This document shows, one piece after another, positions 44,849 to 54,582 of a stretch of DNA of 64,000 bases (within the stretch, counting starts at the first letter, position 1; every line of letters starts with the position of its first letter). The notes under the pieces are model-generated. The model saw nothing but the letters and a program-made list of their open reading frames with translations, had not been told where the DNA came from and searched no databases. The stretch comes from Pseudomonas sp. UBA4194 (GTDB lineage: Bacteria > Pseudomonadota > Gammaproteobacteria > Pseudomonadales > Pseudomonadaceae), in NCBI RefSeq assembly GCF_002379585.1, contig NZ_DFUE01000010.1:172455-236454 (forward strand), read 5' to 3'. The position numbers were made by a program, and so were the translations under genes.

Positions 44849-45026
44849 TGCAAGTCCTCATGTTGAGCGCCAGCTACTGATAAACAGTGACTACCGAGCA
44901 CCGTTCATGGCGCCTATGTCGACGTAGTGAGCAAATGGGAGAATCGTTTAATCGGTAAATCGTTCGGCGACTGATCCCGCCGCCTTCCGGCATCGGCCTG
45001 GAACGGCCGATGCCGGGCAACAGGCT

Positions 45027-45554
45027 CTAGAAGAAACCCTGATCTACAGTGATTGCGTCGCCCGGCTTGATCGGCGTGCCCAGGGTGGCTTTCTCGATGG
45101 CCCGCTGGTCGTCGCCGCCCCGAATGATGCTGATCCGGTTCTTCGAACCGCGCTCCGTCAAGCCGCCGGCCAGGGCAATGGCACGGTCCAGTGTCAGGCC
45201 CGGCTCGAAGGGATAGCCGCCGGGGCTTTTGACTTCACCGCTGATGAAAAAGGAGCGGTAGGTCACCACACTCACCGACACTTTCGGCGACACCAGGTAG
45301 CCCTGGCTCAAACCGTCCGCCAACAGGCGCTCGACCTGCCCTGGTGTCTTGCCACGCGCGTTCACTTCGCCGATGAAGGGGTAAGAAAACGTACTCGAAT
45401 CGTTCAGCCGCACTTCATCGAAGCTGAGCTCGGGCTCACCGAACACACTGATCTTCAGTACGTCGCCCGAACCCAGGCTGTAAGGTTGTTCGGCTGCCCA
45501 GCCGAGGCCCGGAAGGCAGAGCATCAGGATCGTGAATAATGTGCGAGCGTTCAT
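45027..45554 (-). CDS. Polysaccharide export outer-membrane protein (Wza/GumB-like)
   Basis: A 175-residue periplasmic/outer-membrane protein with a signal peptide (cut after GLGWA, about residue 21). The poly-export domain is YSLGSGDVLKISVFGEPELS, followed by an SLBB domain (FFISGEVKSPGGYPFEPGLTLDRAIALAGGLTERG). It is shorter than Wza (about 380) and close to GumB. ATG 45554 has AGGA upstream. It is the last gene of the operon from 53727. With the barrel protein just upstream and the Wzc protein it forms the export path. Confidence 0.93.
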   Translation of the reverse strand: MNARTLFTILMLCLPGLGWAAEQPYSLGSGDVLKISVFGEPELSFDEVRLNDSSTFSYPFIGEVNARGKTPGQVERLLADGLSQGYLVSPKVSVSVVTYRSFFISGEVKSPGGYPFEPGLTLDRAIALAGGLTERGSKNRISIIRGGDDQRAIEKATLGTPIKPGDAITVDQGFF

Positions 45555-45576
45555 GGCAAGTGTTCCTGTACGACGG

Positions 45577-46731
45577 TCAGAGGCTGAATTCAAAACTCAA
45601 CAGGTAAAGATTACGGGTGTAGGTTTCGCTACTGAGGCTGGAATCGTTTTGGGTATGGGCGTAGCTGGCAGTGATGTCGAGCCAGCGGCGCATGGCATAG
45701 GTGGTGCCCACGCCGTAGATGTTGCGACGGTCTTCGCGATCGATGCCCTGATAGTCACGGTCGGCATGGGTGGCATTGAGGTCGGTGGTGATGCGCGGGG
45801 TCCACTCATGCTTCCAGCCCAGGCGGGTACGCTGCTGGTGGATCGCGATCGCGTCGTCATCGCCTTCGTCATAGGCCTTGCGGGTGCTCAGCGAGACGGT
45901 GGAATAGCTCAGCGGCTTCCAATCGATGCCGACTTCCCAGGTGGGACTGCTGTCATCGCGGTCGTTGTCATCGTAGTTCTTGCGCTCCTGGCCCAGGCGC
46001 ACCGTACCGGTGGTGAGGGCGGTCGCTTCCCACGCCAAGCCCACCAACGCCGCGGTGCCGACGCTGTTACGCGGGTTGCCGCTCTGCAGGTAGTCGAAAT
46101 CGGTGTAGCGCAGTTCCGCCAACGCACGGGTCTTGCCGGTCAGGCGGTGATACCAGGTCGAGGTCAGCGCCGTGGTGTTGCGCTCCATGTCATCGTTGAT
46201 GCCATCGGCGTTGAGGTAGCGCCGCTCCTCGTACTTGAGGTCCGCATCGATCTGGTTACGCGCCTGGAAGCTGCCGAAGGTGTAGCCGATACCGGCATTC
46301 TTCACCGTCAGCTTGTCGTTTTCGCTGCGATCGGTGGTGTCGGTGGTCTGCTCCAGACGCTGGTAGCCCAGGTCGTAGTGCAGGCGGTTGCGCGAGTCGA
46401 ATTCCAGCACGCTGCGAAAGGCCAGAGCGTGGTCGGTATGGTTGGCCGCCGAAGCCTCGTGGTACGTCTGGTTGTCGAAGGAATACTCCAGCTGATAGCC
46501 ACTCTTGCGGGTATCGGCCTCGAGCAGGAATTTGGGCTTGATGGAGGTAATCCACGACGACTGCTTCTCGCTGTTTTCCAGGGCGCGGAAGTTGTCGTCG
46601 TACATTTCGGTCATTTTCAGCGTCGGGGTGAAATTGAACCCAGCCAGGTCAATGTCCACCGGTTCCAGTGCGTATCCGTTCATCGACGCCGAGCCGAGCA
46701 AAGCGGCTGCCAGCGAATTCCGATAGTTCAT
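45577..46731 (-). CDS. Outer-membrane beta-barrel protein of the EPS operon
   Basis: A 384-residue protein with a signal-like N-terminus (MNYRNSLAAALLGSASMNGYA). From residue 30 it is a run of amphipathic strands with aromatic ends, closing with LYLLSFEFSL, the final-strand pattern of outer-membrane barrels. Similar barrels sit between the flippase and wza-like genes in several EPS loci. It could be a pore that helps the short GumB-type protein across the outer membrane. The ATG 46731 start has AGGGG upstream and overlaps the flippase stop. Confidence 0.8.
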   Translation of the reverse strand: MNYRNSLAAALLGSASMNGYALEPVDIDLAGFNFTPTLKMTEMYDDNFRALENSEKQSSWITSIKPKFLLEADTRKSGYQLEYSFDNQTYHEASAANHTDHALAFRSVLEFDSRNRLHYDLGYQRLEQTTDTTDRSENDKLTVKNAGIGYTFGSFQARNQIDADLKYEERRYLNADGINDDMERNTTALTSTWYHRLTGKTRALAELRYTDFDYLQSGNPRNSVGTAALVGLAWEATALTTGTVRLGQERKNYDDNDRDDSSPTWEVGIDWKPLSYSTVSLSTRKAYDEGDDDAIAIHQQRTRLGWKHEWTPRITTDLNATHADRDYQGIDREDRRNIYGVGTTYAMRRWLDITASYAHTQNDSSLSSETYTRNLYLLSFEFSL

Positions 46732-47960
46732 GCCAACAGCCCCTTGGTAATACGTTGACGCCACAGGTAGACGAAACCTGCAGCCAGCAGCATGGCCAGC
46801 GCCACACCATTGAGTTCGAAGAATGGCGCCAGCGCCAGTATGGAAACAGCCGAGAGCACCATCGCCGCGAGCGAGATCAGCGCAATCTTGCGGTCCTGAT
46901 GGTGCGCATAAATGATGTTCCCCGTGCCCTCGGACACGGTCCGCAACAGCGTCGCCAGCAGCATGATGATGAACACACCCTTGTGCTGGTCGAACTTGTC
47001 GTTACCCAAGGCCTCGAGCAGCCAGGGCATGACGACGATCAAGGCCACCGACAGACCCAGACACCACAGCCAGATCTCCTTGAGCATGGCCTTGCAAGCC
47101 CGCAGGATCGCGCCCTTGTCGCCCAGATTGACCGCGGCAATGATCGAAGGCGCCTTGGGACTGGTGACGCCGAACAGAATCACGTTGTTGACGGCATTGG
47201 TCAGCGCCCAGAAGAACGTATAGACGCCGGTGGCTTCCAGGCCAAGGAAGGTCGTCACCAGGAAACGATCCAGGTAGAGCGCGCCGTTGTTGCCGATATC
47301 GGCGACGTAGAAGTGCCGACTGCTCTTGATCAGCTCGCGCACCTGGCTGAAGTCCGGACGCAAGCTTGGCCCGTAGCGCTTGAACAGCACCATGAGCATG
47401 ACCAACGCGCCGATCAGCAGCAGACTGGCCAGCCAGAAACCCATGAGCACCGGGATACTGCGCAGCGACGGAACGAACCAGGCGGCAGCGATGAACACCA
47501 GCGGCCAGGCGCCCGAACGGATGAACAGGAAGATCGCTGCGGTATTGGCCTTGAAGCGTGACAGCAGGATGGCGTTGAGGTCCGAGGCGATATGCTCGAG
47601 GAACAGCGTCACCGCGACCAGCAACAGCAAGGGCAGCTGCCCGGCCGGCAACCAGAACGCCAACAGCAGCACCAGCAACGGTGTGATCAGCAGGTGCAAC
47701 AACACCGTCACGCTGCTACGGGTTGCCGCCAGACGCAGCGCATCGTCGCGCGGCAGGTCCACCAGCTTGCGCCCGACCGGCCCATTGAGGCCCAGGCCGA
47801 ACAGTGCCGGCACCAGGGTGGCGCCAACGGCGATCAAACCGTACAGGCCCAGTTCCGAAAGGGTCATCTCTCGTGCGATGAACAGCGTCAGCAGAAATTT
47901 GGACAGCAACCCGCCCGCCCGCAGTCCCAGCAGGAACAGAGTGCCGATCAGGCGTTTCAC
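46728..47960 (-). CDS. Lipid-linked oligosaccharide flippase (Wzx/GumJ-like)
   Basis: A 410-residue membrane protein with about twelve helices, from AREMTLSELGLYGLIAVGATLVPALFGLGL at the start through ALTNAVNNVILFGV and the end LLAAGFVYLWRQR. The layout is that of the polysaccharide-synthase/MOP flippase family. It should move the lipid-linked repeat unit to the periplasm. It starts at GTG 47960, overlapping the preceding gene's stop by 4 bp, and overlaps the next gene by 4 bp. Confidence 0.88.
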   Translation of the reverse strand: MKRLIGTLFLLGLRAGGLLSKFLLTLFIAREMTLSELGLYGLIAVGATLVPALFGLGLNGPVGRKLVDLPRDDALRLAATRSSVTVLLHLLITPLLVLLLAFWLPAGQLPLLLLVAVTLFLEHIASDLNAILLSRFKANTAAIFLFIRSGAWPLVFIAAAWFVPSLRSIPVLMGFWLASLLLIGALVMLMVLFKRYGPSLRPDFSQVRELIKSSRHFYVADIGNNGALYLDRFLVTTFLGLEATGVYTFFWALTNAVNNVILFGVTSPKAPSIIAAVNLGDKGAILRACKAMLKEIWLWCLGLSVALIVVMPWLLEALGNDKFDQHKGVFIIMLLATLLRTVSEGTGNIIYAHHQDRKIALISLAAMVLSAVSILALAPFFELNGVALAMLLAAGFVYLWRQRITKGLLA

Positions 47961-49051
47961 TTGAAGCGCTCCAGCAGGTGCATGGCCGGCTTTTCATACA
48001 ATCGGTACGTCAGCACACCGACGATGGACGACGCCGCCAGGGCCACGGCCACGAACAGCAGTTCATTTGGCGCGCCACCCGGGAATAGCCGCATGAACAC
48101 CACGCGGCAGGCGGCCAAGGTAAAGATATGCGTCAGGTAAATACTGTAGGACGCATCACCCAGTAATTTCAGCAGCGGCAACTCACGAAACCGCGAGCCG
48201 ATCTCGGCGCAGCACAGTGCGTACACCACCACCGCCGCCGGCACGCCGAAGGTAAGCGCACGCATCGAAGCATGGTTGAGGTCGGCCATCAGCAGCAACC
48301 CTGCTGCGATCAGACCAGCCAGCCACGCCAGCTTGGCGCCGATGACGTTGCCGCGCTGCATCAGCACGGCAACGCCCATACCGAACACGAATTCCAGGAT
48401 GATCGAGTTACCGTAGAAGCTGATCGGGCCGCTGCCCAACTGCCCGGTCGCCCCAGCCAGCGCCAGCAAGGCAAACGCTATGGGTACCAGCAGCAGGCGA
48501 ATCGCCGGGCGCGCGAGCAGGCACAGGGCGAACACCAGATAGAAAAACATTTCGTAGTTCAGCGTCCACCCCGGAACCAGAACCGGGCTGTAGCGCATGC
48601 CCTCGACCACGCCCGGGGCGATGCCCGGATTCAAATGCGGGACAAAGAGCATCGATGCGATGAAGTGCGAACCCTCGAACTTGGTGCTCTTGAGCAACTG
48701 AGGCGCCAGCAATGCCACGGCGGTTGCGGCCAGGGTCAGGGTCCAGTACAGCGGCAGAATGCGGATCAGGCGCTTGCGCAGGAAGGACCACGGCGTTGTG
48801 GCGGATCGGGAGGTGGTCATCCACATCAGGAATCCGCTCAGCACGAAGAACAAGTCCACCCCGGATTCACCGAACAGCGGCAGCGTGTCGGCATAACCAA
48901 AGTTACGCAGTTGCAGCACGCTGTGAAAGTAGACCACCAGCAAGGCCGCAACCCCACGCAGGTACTGCAGCGACGTCAGCGACAGGCGTGCCGAGGTTGC
49001 AGCAGCAGCAGCGGTATGGGCGCCGTTGGCCAAGGTATTCACAGTGCTCAA
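47957..49051 (-). CDS. Exopolysaccharide O-acyltransferase (acyltransferase-3 family)
   Basis: A 364-residue multi-pass protein. The family start is clear: SLQYLRGVAALLVVYFHSVLQL with its catalytic-type His, then GESGVDLFFVLSGFLMWM. In gum-type loci such enzymes (GumF/GumG) acetylate mannose of the repeat. The start is a TTG at 49051 that overlaps the preceding stop in TTGA and has GGAG 7 nt before it; GTG 49042 is an alternative. It belongs to the operon from 53727. Confidence 0.9.
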   Translation of the reverse strand: MSTVNTLANGAHTAAAAATSARLSLTSLQYLRGVAALLVVYFHSVLQLRNFGYADTLPLFGESGVDLFFVLSGFLMWMTTSRSATTPWSFLRKRLIRILPLYWTLTLAATAVALLAPQLLKSTKFEGSHFIASMLFVPHLNPGIAPGVVEGMRYSPVLVPGWTLNYEMFFYLVFALCLLARPAIRLLLVPIAFALLALAGATGQLGSGPISFYGNSIILEFVFGMGVAVLMQRGNVIGAKLAWLAGLIAAGLLLMADLNHASMRALTFGVPAAVVVYALCCAEIGSRFRELPLLKLLGDASYSIYLTHIFTLAACRVVFMRLFPGGAPNELLFVAVALAASSIVGVLTYRLYEKPAMHLLERFK

Positions 49052-50175
49052 AGCGTGGCTCCCTCACGGGCCTCGGCACGGACACCGAGCACGCTCTCGT
49101 ACACCGCCGATATTTCTCGCGCCACGGCCACCCAGGAAAACTGCTCGGCGTAGTCCAGCACGCGTTGGGCAGCTTGCGGCGACCAGCCGGTGACCAGGCT
49201 GTCGTAGGCACGGTTGAACGAGGCAAAGCTGTACTCGAACAGCTCGCCGCTCTGGGAATCCTTGACGAAATCATGGAACGAGGCCGGCTCGCTCGAAAGC
49301 ATGGGGGTCAGGCCATAGGACATCAGCTCGACAACCCCCAGACCGAAGCCTTCGTAGTCCGAGGCGCTGACATTGAAGCGCGCGGCCGACAGTTGACGCA
49401 CGATCTCGGTGTCATCGATATCGATCAGCAGCTGCACGCGGTCGGCACAGCCGAGCTTTTCCACCAGGGCACGCATCTGTGCCACATCACCGGTCTTACT
49501 GCGGCCGATGATCTTCAACTGGCCAATGGGTGATGGCAGTTGTGCGTACGCCTCGATCAGCCAGGTCATGCGTTTGTTGGAACTGAAGCGACCCAGATAC
49601 ACCATGTCGCCAGCCTGCTCGGCGGTCACTCGCGGGCCGAACTTGCGCAGCCGGATGCCGTTGTTGATGAGCCGCGCCTTGGAACTGATGGTGCTGAACA
49701 AGGCCTGGTCGTTCGACGAGCAGCTCAGTACGGCATCGGCCTTGGCCAGTGTCATGCGGGTCACGGTGCGGAAGAACAGTTGCTTGAGCTTCTGGTTCTT
49801 CGCGGTATGGAAGAAGCCGCCGTGGGTGGACACCACCAGCTTGCTTTTCAGCATGCCCAGACGCTTGAGCCCGGAGAGGTAGTCGACGAAGAAATCGATG
49901 GCATGCACATGAACGATGTCGGCCGCGTTGAGCGCTGCAACATCCAACTGGCACACCGAGTAGCGCTGCGACAGCTTCCAAGGCACCCGGGTCACGGCAA
50001 TGCCCCGTACCTGCGCGTGCTCGGGCAGTATTTCTCCGGTCTGAAAATCGCTGTTGAGGGTCAGGACACTGGCCTGGTGACCGGCCGCCAACTGCTCCAG
50101 GGCAAGGTTCTCTACATAGTCTTCCAGGCCGCCAACGCTGGGGTGAAACTGGCGTACAACATGGATGATCTTCAT
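49048..50175 (-). CDS. GT4 glycosyltransferase (GumH/AceC-like mannosyltransferase)
   Basis: A 375-residue two-domain GT-B enzyme. It opens KIIHVVRQFHPSVGGLEDYV, as do GumH and AceC, the GDP-mannose transferases that add mannose to Glc-Glc-lipid. The C-terminal half has VYLGRFSSNKRMTWLIEAYA and the donor-site Glu pair in SDYEGFGLGVVELM. ATG 50175 overlaps the upstream stop by 4 bp; the longer frame from 50349 is not used. GDP-mannose would come from the enzyme encoded at 54583. Assignment to mannose is inferred from family and context. Confidence 0.82.
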   Translation of the reverse strand: MKIIHVVRQFHPSVGGLEDYVENLALEQLAAGHQASVLTLNSDFQTGEILPEHAQVRGIAVTRVPWKLSQRYSVCQLDVAALNAADIVHVHAIDFFVDYLSGLKRLGMLKSKLVVSTHGGFFHTAKNQKLKQLFFRTVTRMTLAKADAVLSCSSNDQALFSTISSKARLINNGIRLRKFGPRVTAEQAGDMVYLGRFSSNKRMTWLIEAYAQLPSPIGQLKIIGRSKTGDVAQMRALVEKLGCADRVQLLIDIDDTEIVRQLSAARFNVSASDYEGFGLGVVELMSYGLTPMLSSEPASFHDFVKDSQSGELFEYSFASFNRAYDSLVTGWSPQAAQRVLDYAEQFSWVAVAREISAVYESVLGVRAEAREGATL

Positions 50176-51458
50176 TGAGGGGCCGTCGTGCGCTGGAGGG
50201 TGGGTCGAAATGCGGGCGCTGCATTGCGTTGCACGCTGGACATGAAGCCCACGAGCAGCCACAGCAAGGCAGCCACCTTGATGGAGAAGATCGCGGTGCC
50301 GCCGATCAACAGGTTGGTAAAGGTGTAGACCGCCAGGCCGTAGGCACACCGCTGCTGCTCCGGGCTGCGCTGAGGGACGATGAAGGTCACGAACAACCAG
50401 TGCAGCAACAGCCCCAGCACCGTGCTCGAATAGATGATGTACGGGTAGCCGCTGTCCATCAGCAGGCCCAGTTGATCGATGGCCAGTCCGGAATACTCGG
50501 CGATCCCCATCTTGGCGATAATTTCCCCGGTATGGGCGACGCGACCCACGAAATCGTCACCCGCAGCATGCGGATTGAGCTGGTAGATGATCACTGCAGT
50601 GACCACCACCACGGGCGCCATGAGGAGATTGAGGTACTTGGGCAGACGCGGGTAAAGGTAATAACCGATCAAGGACAGCAGAAACAGAATGGACGTGGTA
50701 CGGGTGTTGTTGGACAGGATGATCAACACCGCCGTGGCGGCGTGCAACAGCCTCGCGTACCGGCTGAGGTACGGCCACAGCGCCAGCAGGAATACACACA
50801 GCACCCCGGCGTAGTTGGCTGCCGACACTTGCTCCAGAAACAGCGAGGAGGTCCGCGCGCCAGAAAAGATACCGAAGGAAAAACGTCCCTCGAAGCCCAG
50901 TGCGTTGCGGAACAGGCCACTGTCGTCAAGCTCGAACTCGGCCGTGCCACGGGTACTGGCAAAGTACTGAGCCGGTTTGAAGATCGCCGCATAGGTGGGC
51001 AGCGACAGCATTTCGAGCACCAGGAACAGCAACACCAGTGCACTGCAGACCATGAAGGTGCGGTTCAGCGTCTTGAAGCTGACCTGGCGACCCAGGCAGG
51101 CAAAGATGGTGATGATCAGGGCGTTGCGAAACGCGTCGACGAAGACCTTCTGGTTCAGCAAGCTGACGATGATCGCCAGACCCAGGGAGGCGCAGCAGAA
51201 CCACAACAGGTTGGCGTTCTCGGCCTTGATGCCCTGGCTCACCAGCAGCAACAGGCAACCGCCCAGGATCAGGATCTCGGTCGCCGCCACCAGACTGAAC
51301 CCAACCGGTGCGACGTGTGCATTGAACACCGCCAGCAAGGCGTTGTAGGTCACTGCCAGCAACGTCAGCAGGACCACTCGGTTGTCCACCGGCTCACGCT
51401 GCACACCAAAGGCAGGCAACGAGCCGGGCGTTGGTAAAGTCTGTGTCGACCGATACAT
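50172..51458 (-). CDS. Wzy/GumE-like polysaccharide polymerase (membrane)
   Basis: A 428-residue protein with about eleven hydrophobic helices (for example VVLLTLLAVTYNALLAVFNA and YLNLLMAPVVVVTAVIIYQL) and large loops near residues 170-230. The layout matches O-antigen/EPS polymerases, which have little sequence conservation. ATG 51458 is preferred to 51542 because the longer start overlaps the Wzc gene by 53 bp. It should join repeat units in the periplasm. It lies between the Wzc-type gene and the GT4 gene. Confidence 0.8.
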   Translation of the reverse strand: MYRSTQTLPTPGSLPAFGVQREPVDNRVVLLTLLAVTYNALLAVFNAHVAPVGFSLVAATEILILGGCLLLLVSQGIKAENANLLWFCCASLGLAIIVSLLNQKVFVDAFRNALIITIFACLGRQVSFKTLNRTFMVCSALVLLFLVLEMLSLPTYAAIFKPAQYFASTRGTAEFELDDSGLFRNALGFEGRFSFGIFSGARTSSLFLEQVSAANYAGVLCVFLLALWPYLSRYARLLHAATAVLIILSNNTRTTSILFLLSLIGYYLYPRLPKYLNLLMAPVVVVTAVIIYQLNPHAAGDDFVGRVAHTGEIIAKMGIAEYSGLAIDQLGLLMDSGYPYIIYSSTVLGLLLHWLFVTFIVPQRSPEQQRCAYGLAVYTFTNLLIGGTAIFSIKVAALLWLLVGFMSSVQRNAAPAFRPTLQRTTAPQ

Positions 51459-51489
51459 GGCGGCGATGCTCAACTCAGGACCCGAGGGT

Positions 51490-53727
51490 TCAGTGATTCG
51501 CCACCTGAGGGCGACTGTAGTTGTAGTAGTCGTAGAAGCCATCGAAACGGAAGCCGTTGCGCGAGGCTTTCTTGATGTCTACCTGACTGAGCACCACCGC
51601 ACATGCCGGCGCCTGACCCTGCTGCAGCAACCGAGCGACGCCCAGTTGCACCTGCTTGCGTGGGGTCTTGCCCGCCTCGACGACGTACAGCACCAGGCCG
51701 GCGTAGCTGGCCAGGACCCGCGTATCGCTGGCGGCCAGGGTAGGCGGTGAGTCGATGACGATTCGGTCATAGCGACTTTTGAGCAGTTCGAGAGTCTGCG
51801 CCATATCGCGCGAAGACAGGACTTCCAGCGGGCTGGCCAAACTGCTGCCGTTGCCGAGCACGTCGATGCCGTCGACTTTATGCAGGCAATCGTCGAGCGC
51901 GGCACGCCCCATGATCACATCGCTGAGGCCCGCCGAACCGGCGCTGAGGCCCAGTTGGCTGGCCAACGTGGAGCGACGCAGGTCAGCGTCGATCAACAGG
52001 ACGCGCTCGAGCTGCCCCAGCGCCACGGCAAGGTTGGCGGCCAGCGAGGACTTGCCTTCGCCTGGGGCGGCCGACGTGACCAGGACCACCTTGCCTTTGT
52101 CTGCCGGTGCACCCAGCAGAACGCCCGTGCGCAGCGTGCGGACGGCCTCGTTGAACGACCATGAGCTGTCCTTGCCGTACAGCCGCGCCAGGGTCTTGCT
52201 TTCAGCCGACGTCACCTTCGGAATGATGCCTGCCACGGGCAGACCCAGATGAGCCTGCACTTGCTCGACGCTTCGGAAGGTCAGGTTCAGGGCTTCGCGA
52301 ATCAGCGCCAGAACGCAACCCAGCATCAGCCCCAGCACGATACCCAGGCAGACGATGATCACTTTGCGTGGTTTCACCGGGGCGCTTGGCGCCACCGCGG
52401 GATCGACCACACGGATGTCCGCTGTATTGAGGTCGGAGGTGGCGCCGGTTTCACGCAGGCGGGTCATGAAGGTGTCATACAGCGCCCGGTTGCCATCGAC
52501 TTCGCGTTGCAATTCGCGCAGTTGGAACTCTTTGCGCGAGATGTCCTGAATCTGGGATTTGTTGGCATTGAACGATGCCTGCAACGAATTTTCGTTGGCG
52601 GCGGCCAACTGGTAGGCACGCTCGATACCGGCGGCTACCTGCTCCACCTGGGAGCGCAGGCTGGTGGAAGCGGCGGTCAGGTCGGAACGCGCGGCTTCCA
52701 TCGCCGGGTGGCGAGGACCGTAGCGCCCTGCCAGCTCGTCGACCTTGGCCTGGGCCTTGGCTTGCTGGGCCTTGAAATCCTGGACGACCGGGTCAGCCAG
52801 CACAGCAGGAATACTGGCGAGCTTCTGCCAGCCACCGGCCGCCATCTTCTGAACCTGGCGATACTGGCTTTCGGCTTCGGCGCGCAAACGGCGGGCATCG
52901 ATCATGCGCTCACCGGTGAGGTTCAGTTCGCTGGCGCTGATGGTGCTGACACCTTGTACGTCGACCAGATGCTCAGCCTCTTTATAGGCCTGCAAGCGAT
53001 CTTCCGATTCCTTCAGGGTACGCCCCAGCTCGCCCAGGCGACCATTGATCCACGCAGTGGCCGTGTTGGACTGGCCCACCGTATTCTGGATCTGGCTCTG
53101 CAGGTAGGCATCGGCTACAGCGTTGGCCGCCAGCGCAGCCATGCCGGCGTCAGCCATTTCCACCTGGATCTTCACCAGTTGGGTCTTGCCCAATTGCTCG
53201 ACACTGAGAAGATTGAGGAAGCGCGCCGACACCTGGTCCAGCACCTGCTCAGCGGTCAGCGGACCCTGGATGCGACCCGCGTTGATCTTGCCGATACCCC
53301 ATTGCGCCAGCTTGTTGCGCACCTGAGCCAGGATGCCATGCTGCACACGCGGATCGAACTCGGGATGCTCGGCCAGCTTCAGGTCCTGAACGACCTTGCT
53401 GACGATGGCGTGGGAACGCAACAGTTCGGTCTGGGTGTCCAGATACTGGTTGGCGGCGGCGCTGTCGGTGGCGGTTGCGGTTTTGTCGAAGGACACCACC
53501 TTGGCCGTCTTGTCGTTGATCTGCAACGTCGAGGTAGCGCGATAGATCGGCGTCAGGCTGACGGCAAAAAACACCGCGACCGCGGCGACCAGTGCGGTCA
53601 GGGCGAGGATGCTGTACTTGCTCCGCCACAGTGTGCGGCCCAAGCCAAGAAGATCGAGCGTGCCGTCGGATGTGTCGCCTGGAAGCGAGCCTGGCACGGG
53701 TCGCAGCACAAAAGCATTCGTTGTCAT
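51490..53727 (-). CDS. Wzc/GumC-like chain-length regulator and tyrosine autokinase
   Basis: A 745-residue inner-membrane protein, first in the EPS operon. Membrane helices at about residues 35-55 and 450-470 flank a long periplasmic coiled part. The cytoplasmic kinase domain has Walker A TSAAPGEGKSSLA, Walker A' VLLIDADLRRS, and Walker B IVIDSPPT. The tail ends FYDYYNYSRPQ, a tyrosine-rich cluster typical of autophosphorylated BY-kinases. It fuses what is split in Gram-positive systems. It regulates polymer length with Wza- and Wzy-type partners. Confidence 0.94.
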   Translation of the reverse strand: MTTNAFVLRPVPGSLPGDTSDGTLDLLGLGRTLWRSKYSILALTALVAAVAVFFAVSLTPIYRATSTLQINDKTAKVVSFDKTATATDSAAANQYLDTQTELLRSHAIVSKVVQDLKLAEHPEFDPRVQHGILAQVRNKLAQWGIGKINAGRIQGPLTAEQVLDQVSARFLNLLSVEQLGKTQLVKIQVEMADAGMAALAANAVADAYLQSQIQNTVGQSNTATAWINGRLGELGRTLKESEDRLQAYKEAEHLVDVQGVSTISASELNLTGERMIDARRLRAEAESQYRQVQKMAAGGWQKLASIPAVLADPVVQDFKAQQAKAQAKVDELAGRYGPRHPAMEAARSDLTAASTSLRSQVEQVAAGIERAYQLAAANENSLQASFNANKSQIQDISRKEFQLRELQREVDGNRALYDTFMTRLRETGATSDLNTADIRVVDPAVAPSAPVKPRKVIIVCLGIVLGLMLGCVLALIREALNLTFRSVEQVQAHLGLPVAGIIPKVTSAESKTLARLYGKDSSWSFNEAVRTLRTGVLLGAPADKGKVVLVTSAAPGEGKSSLAANLAVALGQLERVLLIDADLRRSTLASQLGLSAGSAGLSDVIMGRAALDDCLHKVDGIDVLGNGSSLASPLEVLSSRDMAQTLELLKSRYDRIVIDSPPTLAASDTRVLASYAGLVLYVVEAGKTPRKQVQLGVARLLQQGQAPACAVVLSQVDIKKASRNGFRFDGFYDYYNYSRPQVANH

Positions 53728-54582
53728 ATACCGGTATCTCTTTTAAAGAGGACTTCTACTTTCACGCTGCTGCACCCCGACAGTGCAAACAAGCGACCGC
53801 TGCTTTACTACGTTCCCTCATCCTCGATCGTCACTACACCGTAGTAAACAGTCGCTCTTGCAAGAGTACACAGGCTGAAAAGAATACCATGGACGACGAA
53901 GCGCCACCCCTGACGACACCGACGAAAGATCGCCACTAACAGCCTTATCGGCGCAATGTTGGCGATCTTGAAAAATAGTTGTTATCGGTGTCTAGTTTCG
54001 AAAACCGTAATCTTCGAGATAGGTAGCGGCGACTATAAGGGCTCTGATGGCGAATTGCTAGGGGCCTGGAAAAAAAATAAAGCAAAGCGCCATATTCCAA
54101 CCTGCTGGCCAAATTAATGACGTCAATTTGGATTTTTTTGCGCGCTACTTCGCGCCGGCCTGCATTATCGCCTCTGCTAAGCCCTTGCTGTTAAAGCATA
54201 AATTGCAGCTACAACAAAAGTTATAAAAAGTTCAATCTTTACGCCGTTAAAATCCATGTCGCCAAACCGCCCTGAACGCCGGCCTGCCGCGCGCCGCCGG
54301 TCGGAGTGCCAGCGTCGGCGTTTAGGCTGCCTCGCGGCCATCGTGGTCAAGAACAAGGCTTGGAACAGCGACAACCATGGCCACTTTCAATCAACTCGCG
54401 CGAAACCAAATTATTGCCATAATGTCCGAGCGATATTATATTGCCATGCAACTATGAGTTTTATATAACCGACGCCTCATACACGGCCGTTCGGGCGTTG
54501 TAATGACGCCGTGACGTGCTGTTGCACAGCGTCGCGCCTCAATAATCGCTTTGCCCACAGGGCAATGAAAGGTGAATGGAAG
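53728..54582. promoter_or_regulatory. 0.85-kb divergent control region of the EPS operon and the mannose enzyme
   Basis: It is AT-rich, especially 53950-54240, and holds no convincing gene. It must contain the promoter of the seven-gene EPS operon (minus) and of the gene at 54583 (plus). A notable dyad lies at 54109-54131. Confidence 0.5.
54109..54139 (+). promoter_or_regulatory. AT-rich dyad followed by seven T
   Basis: CCAAATT-N9-AATTTGG followed by A and seven T. The loop contains GACGTC. On the plus strand it has the form of a weak terminator; on the minus strand it lies in the leader of the EPS operon, 400 bp before its first gene. An operator role (FleQ or AmrZ-like regulators act on such genes) is possible. 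Confidence 0.4.

Noticed and set aside
54256..54468. 70-codon frame in the EPS control region
   Set aside because: No ribosome site; very Arg/Cys/His-rich; no pattern that suggests a protein.
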